Origin: Riptortus pedestris
Lineage: Eukaryota; Arthropoda; Insecta; Hemiptera; Alydidae
DNA length: 64,000 nucleotides
Assembly (NCBI GenBank): GCA_019009955.1
Contig: CM032230.1
Location: forward strand, 30,558,501-30,622,500
Reading direction: 5' to 3'
A program made the translations under genes and the position numbers. Shown here piece by piece: positions 1-10,802 of this stretch (the first letter of the stretch is position 1; each line of letters starts with the position of its first letter). The notes under the pieces are model-generated. The model worked only from the letters and a program-made list of their open reading frames with translations. It had not been told where the DNA came from and did no database searches.

Positions 1-1090
1 AACCACATTTTCTTTTCTCCTTGTCCTATTCACGCTCAGAAATACTTACCTTCTCTAGGCTTTCCTTCCATTTAAAAAAAAAGAATAATGTGTGGTACAC
101 ATTATGGTTTAAATATTTCTATGAGTCCTCTTTTCTTTTGCGAAATTCAAAACACTTAAAATTCCAATTACTTTTCTGCACTAAAAGATTTCTAGAAAAT
201 AAGAAGTAAAACAACTTTTTTAATCCTTCTCATTTATCAAATAAAGAACATAAATTAGGTTATTAATATGTTATTTAAATCCTTTTCACTTCCTTGTAGG
301 AAGTATCTTCATTGGGAAAATTAAAACAAATTTTGACTAGTTTTGCTGTGACGTCTGCATCTCGAAAAAATCAAAAGGGGCTAACCTTGGAATGTTGAAC
401 TTCAATATTTCAGTTTGCTGTAACTTGCACCTCCCTTTTTGATCGAGATTGGCTAAGAGGGTGAGCGGGGGAGGGGGAGGGCGGAAATAAAAATTGTAAA
501 TGTCTCCGTATGTATTGGAAATACAAACATTTCATAAGAATTTTTTATTTTAATTATGAAAAGATCTATAAATATTGTTCTTTGGCTTTTTCGACCCCAT
601 GGAGATACTCTACATTATTTTCAATTCAATTTAAATGAAGATCAGCTAAACATTTTGTATATTTATTTTATACGATTACAAGGAAGCCATGTGGTGCCCA
701 CAACAATTTTTTTCAAAATAAATAAAAACGAATGCCGATGTCGTTTAAACAAATGCTTGTTTTCCTATGAAACTGAATTAACTCATTCATGTCCAATCAA
801 TCAAATGTTGGCGAGGACAGAGTGTGGGTGTGTGTGTGTGAGAGAGAGAGAGAGATTAGCAGTAATGGTTTAATTTACCTTACAGAACATCGTTTAGAAA
901 CCTTCATAGTCACCCCTAGTGAGTTTCCTTAATAAAAATTTAATGATCCTCCACAGTTGTAGACTACCTCTTCATTCACGTAACTTGTTTTTCCTCATTC
1001 GTACTATGTATGTAGTTTTATCTCATTCGTGCCACTATTTCGCTTGTCCAATAGACTCCGCTGGTCGTGAATTATCACAGTGTACGGCGT
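1..1090. other. AT-rich stretch, no gene seen
   Basis: I see no supported gene. Short open frames here have no recognisable motif. A (GT)n(GA)n microsatellite lies at about 822-855. The stretch around 680-710 (reading ATGTGGTGCC) loosely resembles 14940-14970, so an unnamed interspersed repeat may be present. Confidence 0.5.
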
Positions 1091-1097
1091 TTAACAC

Positions 1098-1392
1098 ATG
1101 GATACCACAAAAATGTTTACTAAGTATTTCGTATGGAGCGAATGTTGGGCTCTCCACAAGATGTATACTAGATTGGAAGCGATAGAAATGTGCATCTGGC
1201 GTAGAATCACTGGATCAAGTTGGACCCAAAAAAATCCAAAGTTCTACATGAGGTAAGTGAAACCAATAGGAGTGAAACTTCTTGGGAATATCATACGGTT
1301 CAACGACTTCAACACAAGCATATTTGAAGGAATGATCCTTGGGTATCGGTGAAGAGTGAAGTCTAGAAAATCCTATTCTGAAGACATGAAAC
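1098..1392 (+). pseudogene. LINE reverse transcriptase C-terminal remnant
   Basis: The plus strand reads through a decayed version of the region that follows the reverse-transcriptase palm in RTE/CR1-like non-LTR retrotransposons. It includes a W..CWALHK..TRLEAIEMCIWRRI-like stretch (compare the usual ETW..K.....LEAFEMW..RR) and then a degenerate GNIIRFNDF...IFEGMILG segment, matching the common GHI.RH...... IFEGK..G pattern. Stops and frame breaks interrupt it, and no catalytic motif remains. It is a 5'-truncated, dead copy. The family assignment rests on motif resemblance only; the clade is uncertain. Confidence 0.6.
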
Positions 1393-2570
1393 ATATGGAA
1401 TTCAGCGTGTGTAATATAAAAAGATCAGCTTCTGAAAGAACACAGGCTTTAGATCTTGATTATCATTAGTCCATTACAGAGATATTTCCAAACTTTGTCC
1501 AATTGTTCATTGGTCTATATCTCGGAGCACAATGAGTTCCTTCAAAAAAAAAAAAGTATATTCCCTTGAGATTATAGACCTTTGATATCTTTTCCCACCC
1601 GAGAATAGAGGGTTGATCAAATTTGTAGTCTGCATACTCATACTACCTAATAGCTATCTAGTAACTCTAGCCTTGAGTGAAATTATCTTCATAATGGAGA
1701 TAACGACAAACCTTTTTTGGGTTTGGACATTATGTCGTTATTAGAGGTTATTTTCACGTCCCCGTGAAAATCAGTACTACCCGTTGAACAGGATCAATTA
1801 CCAGGTGTAATCGGTATATATTTCAAAGTGTTTAACTCTGTCTGACCATTATTGTTTGCAGGTGACATCTTCCTCGCCAAGTGTATATAGCCCAGAGGAT
1901 GCAAAATACCCTATATTTACGAATTTTCATATGCCTCTGATTGCATATATTTTTTATATTTTTTTTTAGTAGACTACTGTGTAAGTATATGTTATTTAAC
2001 AATTAAATTACTCTGAAGAGAATTAAAATCACTCAGAAATGATTCTACTTTAATTCCATAATGCTATTAAGTAGAGAAGACAAAATGGTTTTTGTTTCTA
2101 AAAAATATTGATATTCTAAAATATCTTGATGGTTATTTTTAATTATACTTGTTATCCAATAATTTGATCAAATACAAATAATAATCATAAAAAACAGACC
2201 ATTTTGCTGTTCTCTTGCTAATTACTATTCTCGTTAGATTTAATTAAATTAATTAACAGTTCTTAATTAAATTCTTTGCAACGTTTACTTTAATAGATTA
2301 CAAATCATATCCTTTCAATGTACGCCCTTCACAATTGGCGTAAAATGATGGCAATTCGGATAACAATTTTTTTCTAAAGAGAAAAGAGGTCATTTTATTG
2401 AGCAGAAAAAGAGCGATTCGTTGTAAAAAGAGACATGCTTAGGTCATTAAGCTAATCAAGACTGAAGCTAAACGGGCTACTTCTGTTCAACATACAAATG
2501 AGACTCTACCTCTCACAAGAGTAAATGCTAGTACTCAATGATTTCCACCGCATTTCTAGGCTCAAATAGG
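1393..2570. other. AT-rich stretch, no gene seen
   Basis: No gene or repeat boundary is visible. A small perfect hairpin (TTTTCACG/CGTGAAAA, 4-nt loop) is at 1751-1770; its role is unknown. Confidence 0.5.
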
Positions 2571-2572
2571 AG

Positions 2573-2740
2573 GTCAGCTGCGGGTTAAGGCACTTGGCAA
2601 ACCTAGAGTCGTGGGTTCGACTCCCATCTGGGACATAGGAATTTATTTAGAAATAAATAAAATCATTAGTCACAGCCTAATGATCACACCACTTTAACGA
2701 AGGGATCACTTTAGCGTTCTTCGTTAAATAATTAAATAAA
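2573..2740 (+). repeat. tRNA-like SINE copy (divergent)
   Basis: An A-box-like stretch (CAGCTGCGGGTTAAGGC) and a strong B box (GGGTTCGACTCCC) form a tRNA-like head. The body that follows (GGAATTTATTTAG...AAATAAAATC) matches the SINE family seen elsewhere in the window. The 3' half differs from the other copies, so this is an older or distinct subfamily. No anticodon arm or acceptor stem convincing enough for a functional tRNA is present. Confidence 0.6.
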
Positions 2741-2867
2741 CATTCCAAACACATCACTTTTATTTTAGAAAGTTGTAACATAGTTAATGGAACATGTAAC
2801 AGGAAAATTAATTAAAGCACACACAACTGGGGCTAAAACACATCTATATTGGTCTCCACCATTTACA

Positions 2868-2935
2868 TAAGGGTGCCCAATTAGCCGTAGTAGCACAAAG
2901 TCGACGTTGACATATAACAATAATAGAGGCAAATA
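2868..2935 (+). repeat. SINE 3'-end fragment
   Basis: This matches the SINE tail (CCAATTAGCC..AGT.GCA.AAAGT.GACGTT followed by AATAATA). The head is missing. A perfect 13-bp inverted repeat (about 2951-2986) lies just downstream. Confidence 0.45.
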
Positions 2936-3044
2936 TGAGTATATTTATATATTTTATTATATCTTGTGGAGATGATATAATAAAAATATATCATTTTTTA
3001 ATAGTACTTAATATAATTAGAAATTTTTTTGTACCTCCTGCACT

Positions 3045-3180
3045 TATTATATGTGAAGAGTTCGATTTTCTCCTGGGCAATAGGAATTTTTTGAGTGACG
3101 AACTGATTAAATAAAATCCTAGAAAAGGGTGGAACTCTCTCCAATAAATCATAATACCATAAACTAGACGTTAAAAAATA
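3045..3180 (+). repeat. SINE fragment
   Basis: A B-box-like GAGTTCGATTTTC is followed by GGGCAATAGGAATTT, a GACGAACTGATTAAATAAAATCC body, AAAAGGGTGGA and a (TAA)n-rich tail: the shared SINE body with a damaged head. Confidence 0.55.
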
Positions 3181-3186
3181 ATAATA

Positions 3187-3189
<3 letters not shown>

Positions 3190-3222
<33 letters not shown>
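3190..3222. repeat. (TA)n microsatellite
   Basis: A pure TA dinucleotide run lies between two SINE copies. Confidence 0.9.
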
Positions 3223-3223
<1 letters not shown>

Positions 3224-3235
3224 ATTTTTTATGTA

Positions 3236-3405
3236 AACCGGGGGCTAAAGTTGGCCATTTCACGTAAACCTAGTCATGAGTTCGACTCCTACCTTGCCTA
3301 AAGGAATTTATTCCAAGTCATTAAAAAATCCTTAGTCCATCAGGGCTAAAAAAGGTAGAGTAACCAGCCCAAATTAGCATAAAGGGGACTTTAAAAAAAT
3401 AATAA
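3236..3405 (+). repeat. tRNA-derived SINE copy
   Basis: The head reads GGGGCTAAAGTTGGCCATTT with a B box GAGTTCGACTCC; the body has GGAATTTATT, AATCCTTAGTCC and a degenerate GGGTGG-type segment, ending in TAATAAATA. Part of a run of SINE copies between 2.57 and 3.6 kb. Confidence 0.6.
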
Positions 3406-3427
3406 ATATTATAATATATCTATTTTC

Positions 3428-3600
3428 TTATGGGGTTAAAGTTGGCCATGTGAGTAAACCTAGTCATGAGTTCGAGTCCTACCTTGGTAATTTCTTGAGC
3501 TACCAAATCATTAAAAAAATCCATAGTCCATCAAGGCTAAAAAAGGGTGGATAACCATCCCCTAGCCACAAAAAGTGTCATAGCAACAACCTGTGTACGG
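3428..3600 (+). repeat. tRNA-derived SINE copy
   Basis: It has GGGGTTAAAGTTGGCCATGT, then GAGTTCGAGTCC (B box), the AATCATTAAA body and AAAGGGTGGATAACCATCCC. It resembles the copy at 3236-3405 more closely than the copies after 8 kb, suggesting one local subfamily. Confidence 0.6.
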
Positions 3601-3609
3601 TTCAAAATT

Positions 3610-3957
3610 TTATGAATATTGCACTCCACCGGTCGTAATTCCACCGGTAAGTAATCGATAGTTACCAAATTCCACATTTCACTTTACGATGAAAGAAAGA
3701 ACAAGTTCGTTAATAGCTGTAATCGGAGCACTCTGCGGGGAAGGGGTAGGATCGAAAATTTGAAATATCTCTGTTATGAGTAGAATACGACTCTTAAGTA
3801 CTTCCTTGATTCATCCCTCAGTAACACACCCCTTCCTCCCCTATCGCTCATCGAATTTTACATAGAAGCAGAGAACATGTGGTGAGATGAGATCACAAGT
3901 ATACTATACCAGCACGTGGGAAATCTGCTTAGTTTACGCAGCCCCTGCCTAACGGGG
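3610..3957 (+). mobile_element. HINE-like element, 3' part
   Basis: The right part of the abundant HINE-like family: GAACAAGTTCGTTAATAGCTG, a G-rich core, then the diagnostic 3' end CACGTGGGAAATCTGCTTAG, TTTACGCAGCCCCTGC and a mutated GACGGACTT terminus. The 5' terminus and the internal (TA)n tract are missing. Confidence 0.7.
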
Positions 3958-4436
3958 TTTTATTTTGTCAGTGCTTATGAAAATGTTTCTTACACTTTAA
4001 GTAAAAATTCCATTTTATTTTCTATGAGAACCACATTTTTTCCTTTCTTCTCTTGCCGCATTTGATCAAATATCTGATTTCTGGTTTTGCCATCTTAATT
4101 GAATTCCTCAGTCTGGTCCCCCTTTTTGAGTCTCATTAATCCGATCAACGGCGGTTCTTTTGAAGTGTCTGAACCGACTGCCTTTTTCAAATAACGAAGG
4201 GCTTTATCTCCAAAATGTTAGGTATCTTTATAACTCTCCATGTAAAAAGATTACTTAGATTTGTTTTTGTTTCGTTTTAAAAAAAAAACTAAAAAAAAAG
4301 TCTCGTTATTCGAGTTACAGAGAAAAATGTATAATAAAACAATCGTAGTAAATTACATTTGTCTAAAAATTAAATATATTTGGTCTCAAGTTAGCCATTA
4401 CTTAAATCTTCATATACTTGGTAAACTATATATATA
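3958..4436. other. AT-rich stretch, no gene seen
   Basis: No gene is seen. A SINE head-like piece (GGTCTCAAGTTAGCCATTAC) sits at about 4381-4425, just beside the Helitron end. Confidence 0.4.
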
Positions 4437-5481
4437 CTAGCTCAGATACCCGGCTTCCCCCGGGAATTCATTAGAGGCTGGATGGTGATGGTATTTTTTT
4501 GGCAAGGCTTTACTTTGCGGACTATTTTGACATTTACCCGTCCCAGTGTTTTGGATTTATACCCGTTGTTGGCATTTGTTAATAATAAAATTTATTTTTT
4601 ATGTAAGTCTTCACTGTCCTCCAAATTGTCATATTTCCCGTTGCCTGTGCATTATGCATAGATTTCAGTTATTAAGGACAAAATATTAACATAGATTTGA
4701 ATTAATTTTTCCTGGCGAGGTACCTCATAGTTCAAATTGGAATGAATTGTTGAGCATATCAATAATTCTACGCAAATTACTTGCTCCACACGTTGTTCCT
4801 GGAGAAATGTATAAAACAAAAGTTAATCTAAATAACAAAATAAAAAACCTTTGTTATGTTCATATTTGCCGAAAAACAAATAGACAATGAAATATCAGGA
4901 ATTTTTATTTCAGGCCTCCCTTACAACCCCCACTCCTGCCCGTCCCTAGAAATGTTGGTATGGCTTATTATAATGAAAGCCTTAGTGCTAATACACATAC
5001 CGAGTTTTATTTATTTCGGTTGGGTCTTTTGTGACAAATAAAATTGTTCACTCCGCTATAGGTTTTAGCGTATATCTCGTTTATAATTCGGTATACGAAA
5101 AAGTGTATATAACTAAAGTTACTCTAAATAACAAAATAAACAACTTTTGTTATGTTCATATTTGCCGAAAAACCAATAGGAAACGAAATATCGCTATTTT
5201 TAATTTCTGGCTTCCATTATAACTCCCACTCCTGTTCGTCTCAGAGGATATTAATATAGCCTAAAGTCTAAGTTGGGTTAGTAGTAATATACATACCAAG
5301 TTTCATAAAATTCGGTTTAGCCGTTTATGCGTGAAAAGGTAACAAACAAACAAACAAATAAACAAACAGACACCAAAGAAAAAAATGCAGTTATGGTGTC
5401 TATGACATGTGAAACGAAAAGTTATTGTGAAATTTTTTTGAGGTTACAATTTTATATATATATATATATAAACACACACGA
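4437..5481 (-). mobile_element. Non-autonomous Helitron copy
   Basis: Read on the minus strand, it ends in the family's terminal hairpin (CCCGGG...GCCGGGTATCTGAGCTAG, slightly mutated) with CTAG at 4437-4440, next to a T as expected for A|T insertion. Inside are two head-to-tail units of roughly 297 bp, marked by CAACTTTTGTTATGTTCATA at about 4840 and 5138. The 5' end runs into a TA tract; the exact start is unclear (a GA|T is at 5480-5482). It seems to have inserted in a HINE, whose tail begins immediately after. No transposase is encoded. Confidence 0.7.
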
Positions 5482-5482
5482 T

Positions 5483-5604
5483 TAGTTTTGAACTCACCTC
5501 ATTTTCGTCATCTCCTGCGTAATATCAATGAAATGAACATTTTAACGCATTTTTCGAAATTCAGGTCATGAGTACAACCACAATACCTTGGTTTGAAATC
5601 TGCA
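5483..5604 (-). mobile_element. HINE-like element, 5' fragment
   Basis: On the minus strand this is the left arm of the HINE family (CTCATTTTCGTCATCTCCTG, TCATGAGTACAACC), with a decayed terminus near CTGCAAA. It directly abuts the Helitron at 4437-5481. Confidence 0.6.
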
Positions 5605-6627
5605 AAAAAGAAAAGTTTAAATTAAGATATCCTCTCGCCAAATGGAAGAAGTAAAAACTTTCTGAAGGTATATATATGGGATGTACCAAACTCCTTTCTG
5701 ACCCGTCATTTTTTTTATTTATTTATTTGAATATTTTTTTATGAGTTTTTAGAATTTCGTCATGAATCTTGGCAGGTCTTTATTGTGAAGAATGAAGTTT
5801 CTTAAGGCGCTGACGACGTCTTCTTTACTTTTTCAGCGTGCCTAAATCTGGAATTTCCAAAAGAAAGTCATATTTTTAATTAAAAATTCTCATACAAATC
5901 AACTTTTATAGGGGTGATTTTGTCGATATGACGTACCATGAAGTTCTAAGTTGGCAGTAGGCGAAATAGGTTTTAATTTCCTTCAGAAATAAGCATTGTA
6001 TCAAAAACACCTTGATACATACTGAAGATTAAAAGTCCTTAAAAGCAAGGTGTATTGCTGTTTTGGGCGATTAACACCCATAATTAAAAATTACAGGTAC
6101 AGGTGCCCGGGACAAGGACTGCAAAAGGTTAGATAGTCGACTACTGCTCCAAAAGAAACTCTATCCTCCATTTTATGCCTTTTCTTAATATTTTCAAATC
6201 TAGGAATAAAAAGAGAGTGAACTCGGAAAAGGTATGAACGTGTGTATACCATATATGTATGTATAACATATATACACTCACATTTAGCTACTTACACCAT
6301 ATGATACTTTATACCGTTTTGTTAGATATAATTGAGCTCCCTGTACAGCCCAAAGACGTAAATACACACTCGCCAATATAGGTTTAATAGTTAAGGGCGG
6401 AGTCATATTCAGAGCAGGTGCCCTGTAAGGTGCGGCAAGTTGAAAAGGAAGCCCGGGATTGAGGTCAGGAAGTTAATCGGGTCGAAGGATAAACGGAGCT
6501 TCCTAACGGCAGACATACAAATGGCAGTATACCTTCCAGAATTTTAATAGGGATATCTTCTATAGTCAGCTTATAATGACTAGCCTTACTAGCATTACCA
6601 TAGCTTAATTATACATGCATGTACTCA
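5605..6627. other. No gene seen
   Basis: AT-rich, with a somewhat more GC-rich patch at about 6340-6540. No repeat family or gene is recognised. Confidence 0.4.
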
Positions 6628-6631
6628 TCTA

Positions 6632-6692
<61 letters not shown>

Positions 6693-7796
6693 GTAACCAA
6701 TGTCTGTACATTGATTTTTTTCGCGAAATTTCACGATAATTTTTCGTTTCACATGTCATAGACACCATTACTGCTTTTTGTTTCTTTCGTGACTGTTTGT
6801 TTGTTTGTTACCTTTTCACGCATAAACGGCTGAACCAAATTTTATGAAACTTGGTATGTATATTACTACTAACCCAACTTAGACTTTAGGCTATATTAAT
6901 ATCCTCTGAGACGAACAGGAGTGGGAGTTATAAGGGAAGCAAGAAATTAATAATAGCGATATTTCGTTTCCTATTGGTTTTTTGACAAATATGCACATAA
7001 CAAATGTTGTTTATTTTGTTATATAGAGTAACTTTTGTTTTATACACTTTTTTCGTATACCAAATTATAAACGAGATATACGCTAAAACTTATAGCGGAA
7101 GTGACAAATTTATTAGGGACAAAAGACCCACCCGAAATAAATAAAACTCGGTATATGTATTAGCACTAACGCTTTCATTATAACAAGCCATACCAACATT
7201 TCTTGGGACGGGCAGGAGTGGGGGGGTTGTAAAGGAGGCCTTAATTTAAAAACAACGCTACTTCGTTTTTCTATTGGTTTTTCTGCAAATATGCACACGA
7301 CAAAAGTAGTTTATTTTTTTATTTGAAGTAACTTTTGCTATATTCTCCCCTTTTGTCATTTAACAAAGTATAAACGAGATATATACAAAATTGTTGAACA
7401 GAATTTTAACAAAACTCGGTATGTGAATTAATTCTTTCATGATTATAAGCTATATAACATTTTTGGTCCAAACGGGGAGTGGTGGTTATAAGGGAGGACT
7501 GAAATGAAAAATAGCGAAATTCCGTTTCCCATTGGTTTTCAGCAGATTCAAGTAGCAAAAGCTGTTCATTGTGTTTATTTTACGGAGACGGGAAATATTA
7601 CAATATGACGGACAGTGAAGTCTTACATAACAAATACTTTTATTATGAACAAATCCACAGCAACGACTGGTATGAACCCTAAATACTGTGACGGGGAAAT
7701 GTCAGTATATTGTGAAAAGTAAAGACATGCCAAAAAAAAATACCATCACCATTCAGCCTCAAATGAATCCCGGGCGAAGCCGGGTATCTGAGCTAG
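6628..7796 (+). mobile_element. Non-autonomous Helitron, both ends intact
   Basis: It begins TCTATATTTATATAT at 6628, with an A just before it. It ends in a GC-rich hairpin at 7769-7784 (CCCGGGCGAAGCCGGG: six pairs, one bulged G, GAA loop), an 8-nt spacer and CTAG at 7793-7796, followed by T. Canonical Helitrons have 5' TC, a 3' hairpin about 10 nt before CTRR, insertion between A and T, and no TIR or target duplication; all are met here. The interior holds two to three head-to-tail units of about 298 bp (landmarks near 7003, 7300 and a truncated one near 7553) and a GTTTGTTTGTTTG motif. It has no coding capacity, so mobilisation would need a Rep/helicase supplied elsewhere. Confidence 0.85.
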
Positions 7797-7918
7797 TATA
7801 TATATAAAATTGTATTCACTTCCTTCCAGAATTAACCCTACAGGAAGGGAGTTTATATGCTACACGTCCCATACATCCATTTATGCGTAACATGTACTTG
7901 ATGCATAAAAATCATTTT
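7797..7918. other. Short spacer between Helitron and HINE
   Basis: Begins with a TA run downstream of the Helitron end; nothing else is recognised. Confidence 0.5.
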
Positions 7919-8041
7919 TAGTAGATTTCCCTTAAGAGAAATCAGCTATTGAGGTCGTACTCATGAAGCGATTTTCAAAAATGTTCTTCAAATGTCTCAT
8001 CGACCCTACCTAGATGAGGAAAATGAGGTCCGTTGAAAACG

Positions 8042-8097
<56 letters not shown>

Positions 8098-8670
8098 ATA
8101 TATATATATAAATTGTCTGCTACCAGTCTAGCGGTCGCAATTATTGTTTAATCGTTACGAAACTCGATATTTAGTCGTTTCATATAAAAATAAAGATCAA
8201 GTTCGTTAACGGCTGAAATCGAGACAGGGGGAAGAAGTTTAGAGGGGAGGATTTTTGAAAATTTCAAATATCTCCGTTACCAATGTTACCAAAAATTGTG
8301 TAGAACCAATCTTATTACAAATTAAATTTACTATAAATATTGTTAAACTTAATATCTCCGTTACTATGCGTTGGATTGAAAAGTTGTATAGAACGAATCT
8401 TATTGCTAATGTAATTGTCCATAAATGTTGTTATGCAATTGTTTTCAATATCTTGATTTATTTTCATTTCTTTTTGGTTATTGGTCTTTTGTAAACTCCC
8501 ACTCCTACTCATCTCATATTAACAATATGCTATTATGTTATGAAGCACTTTATTTGAAGCCTAAATACCAAATATTGTTCTCATTGGACTTTTACGTTTT
8601 GAGATAAATGAAAATACGTAACGCACGTGGGAAATCTGCTTAGTTAACGCAGCCCCTGCGTGACGGACTT
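7919..8670 (+). mobile_element. HINE-like element, full length, degenerate
   Basis: It starts TAGTAGATTTCCCTTAAG (one change in the subterminal repeat) and continues into the shared ATTGAGGTCGTACTCATGA arm. A (GT)n(TA)n tract lies at 8041-8110, followed by the right-hand core (GTTCGTTAACGGCTGAAATC) and the 3' end: GGGAAATCTGCTTAG, a hairpin ACGCAG CCC CTGCGT, and GACGGACTT at 8670. T flanks both sides. No protein is encoded; open frames at 8255-8607 are incidental. Confidence 0.8.
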
Positions 8671-8810
8671 TTTTGTATTTTATTTATAAAATAGAAGTTT
8701 CTTTTCTTAATATCTTATTGCCGGTTTTAATATTTATAATACATAACAAATAAAATATCTAATTGCCATTACAAATAAATGTCCTACATAATATTAATTA
8801 AACCACTTTA

Positions 8811-9040
8811 GGGGTTCGGGTTAGCCGTGTGAGTTAAAGCGTTGAACTTAATCTCACGTGGCGAACATAGAGTGACGAGTTCGATTCTCCAGGGCAAAGC
8901 AAATTATTTAGAGACGGAATTCATTAAATAACATCCTAAGTCCCACCCTGGCTAGAAAAGGGTGGTAACCTGTAGATAACCCTTCCCAACTAGCCTGAGT
9001 GGCAAAAAGTGGACGTTAATAAATAATAATAATAATAATA
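8811..9040 (+). repeat. tRNA-derived SINE copy
   Basis: Full-length member: GGGGTTCGGGTTAGCCGTGT head with A box, B box GAGTTCGATTC, GGGCAAAG linker, the body AATTCATTAAATAAC, the conserved AAAAGGGTGGTAACCTG and CCCAACTAGCC, and a (TAA)n tail. Such elements are transcribed by RNA polymerase III and mobilised by a partner LINE. No clear target duplication was found here. Confidence 0.8.
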
Positions 9041-9155
9041 GAACCATTTTATTTGGAAGTAAAATAACGATCATTATCTGTCTCAAGAAATTTACTTTCA
9101 AGACGTGACCTACCTGAATAGCGTTTTGTTCAACTCCTGCAACAGGGTAATTCAA

Positions 9156-10417
9156 AAGTCTGTCACACACGGACTACTTTAACTAAGCAGATTTCTCACG
9201 TGCGTTACGTATTTGCATTTATCTCAAAACGTAAAAGTCCAATGCAACAATATTTGGTATTAAAGCTACAAATAAAGTGTTTCGTAGCATAATAGCATAT
9301 TGTTAATATGAGATGAGTAGGAGTGGGGCTTCACTGAATACCGAAAACTAAAAATGCAAATATCTCGGTTAATAATCAAGATAGTGAAACAATTTACATC
9401 ACAACATTTATAGAACATTACATGTGTTCTTTTGAAATAAAACGATTATATGTCAAGTTTGGTAACGATAAAACCAAAATTGCGGCCGGTCGAGTGATAA
9501 CTGACAAACATATGTACAGTCGACTCTCGCTATCACGAAATTCCACGGGACTGCCATTTTTGTTCGTGTTATGTATAGTTCGTCTTAGGCATAGTTCGAG
9601 TTATAGAGGTGAACTAAATGAAAATTCGTGTTACAGAGGTAAAAAAATGTACTGTTATTTATTCCCTACATCTTCTACAAATCTACATAATCATAATATT
9701 TTACGAATACTTTAATGAATTAAAATATGTATATATACATAATTAAAAAAAACGGTAAAACACAGTTAACAGAAAATATAATATTAATTCCAGTGATTAA
9801 TAAGTCCTGAATCTTCCTTTGCTTAAAACTGAAAAACACTATCAGTCATAATTTTGATTAAAATAAAAAAAAACTTGTCGCACTCATTCTCGAATATTTC
9901 ACGCACAAACAGTTGACTCTACATTAATCAAAACGCTCCACACAAAGTAAACAGACCCGAGACGAGACAGTAAACAGACTAAAGGCTTTTGTCCCCGGTT
10001 ATGACTCCCCGACAGGTTGCAACCTGAACGCCGGGATTTCGTGTTAAACAAATCCATTCTGAGAACATCGTGATATAGAGGTAATGCGCTAATCAAATTC
10101 GTCTTATCTACTGAACTTCGAGTTACAGAGGTAATTTTTGTCTCTCTTCGTGTTATAGAGGTAAAATATAACCGGAAAATTAGTTCGTGTTACGTATGGT
10201 AATTTCTTCGTGTTAGACAGGTTTTTCCAAGGGGATTCAAAATAATTCTTGATATCGAGGATTTCGTGTTATCGAGGTTCGTGTTAGCGAGAGTCGACCA
10301 TAAAATTTTGAACGGACCTCATTTTCGTCATCTATCCTGTAGTTTGAAGAAAAAATTTCTAAAATCGCGTCATGAGTACGACCTCAATAGCTGATTTCCC
10401 TTAAGGGAAATCTGCTA
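9156..10417 (-). mobile_element. HINE-like element interrupted by a Tigger-like MITE
   Basis: On the minus strand the element starts at 10417 with TAGCAGATTTCCCTTAAGGG and ends near 9156 with a mutated GACTT terminus. Both arms match the family (GGGCTTCACTGAA side core; CTCATTTTCGTCATC left arm). A 784-bp DNA element sits exactly where the (TA)n tract usually lies. Without the insert the copy is about 480 bp plus the missing microsatellite. Confidence 0.75.
9517..10300 (+). mobile_element. pogo/Tigger-type MITE with TA target duplication
   Basis: The left end (9517) reads CAGTCGACTCTCGCTATCAC and the right end is its inverse, with the outer two bases changed. TA lies immediately outside both ends (9515-9516 and 10301-10302). 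Subterminal copies of TTCGTGTTA.AGAGGT repeat on both arms. These ends match my recollection of pogo/Tigger elements in arthropods. The interior carries no transposase, so it is a non-autonomous copy. Confidence 0.7.
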
Positions 10418-10459
10418 AAAACAACACTATTACTAAGAGTATCTATTCAAGTTATTAAT

Positions 10460-10790
10460 TTGTTAAAAATGAATGACTATCTTTCCTGTATGTCTGTTTC
10501 GACAATACGGTTTATTTTGTACACAGAGAAGAGTCGTTGTAAAAAGGGGCTTTATTCTTCCGCTTTCCGCTGCCGTGGCCATTGGTAGGTGGGCCTTGCC
10601 CCTTGAGGGCTTTCTGCCTCTATGTTGCTTGAATTTTGATGAGCAGCTTTTCATCGTTTGCCCCAGCTCCACCTATCTCTACACACATATATATAAACAG
10701 AGTCTTCTCTCCTACTATCATCCCTTATCAGTACATGGGAGGGGAGAGCATCGGGTGTGGCAAATAGACATAATTTACAGAAAAAGTAAG
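10460..10790. other. GC-richer unassigned stretch
   Basis: It is distinctly richer in GC than the surroundings and does not belong to a repeat I recognise. Both strands are open for 60-100 codons, but no start context, domain or splice signal makes either convincing. It could be an exon relic, host regulatory DNA or part of an unidentified element. Confidence 0.25.
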
Positions 10791-10802
10791 GTACTACTGT
10801 TT

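Noticed and set aside
2573..2650. Possible tRNA gene
   Set aside because: The A and B boxes are good, but no complete cloverleaf or acceptor stem forms and the sequence continues into the SINE body.
4856..5041. Related 60-80-codon frames at 4856, 5031, 7113 and 26458
   Set aside because: All lie in the non-coding 298-bp Helitron monomer; the frames are not conserved between copies and carry stops.
4437..5481. LINE or SINE identity for the (TA)n-flanked 1-kb family
   Set aside because: No RT, poly(A) or target duplication. The 5' TC, 3' hairpin + CTAG and A|T flanks fit a Helitron better.
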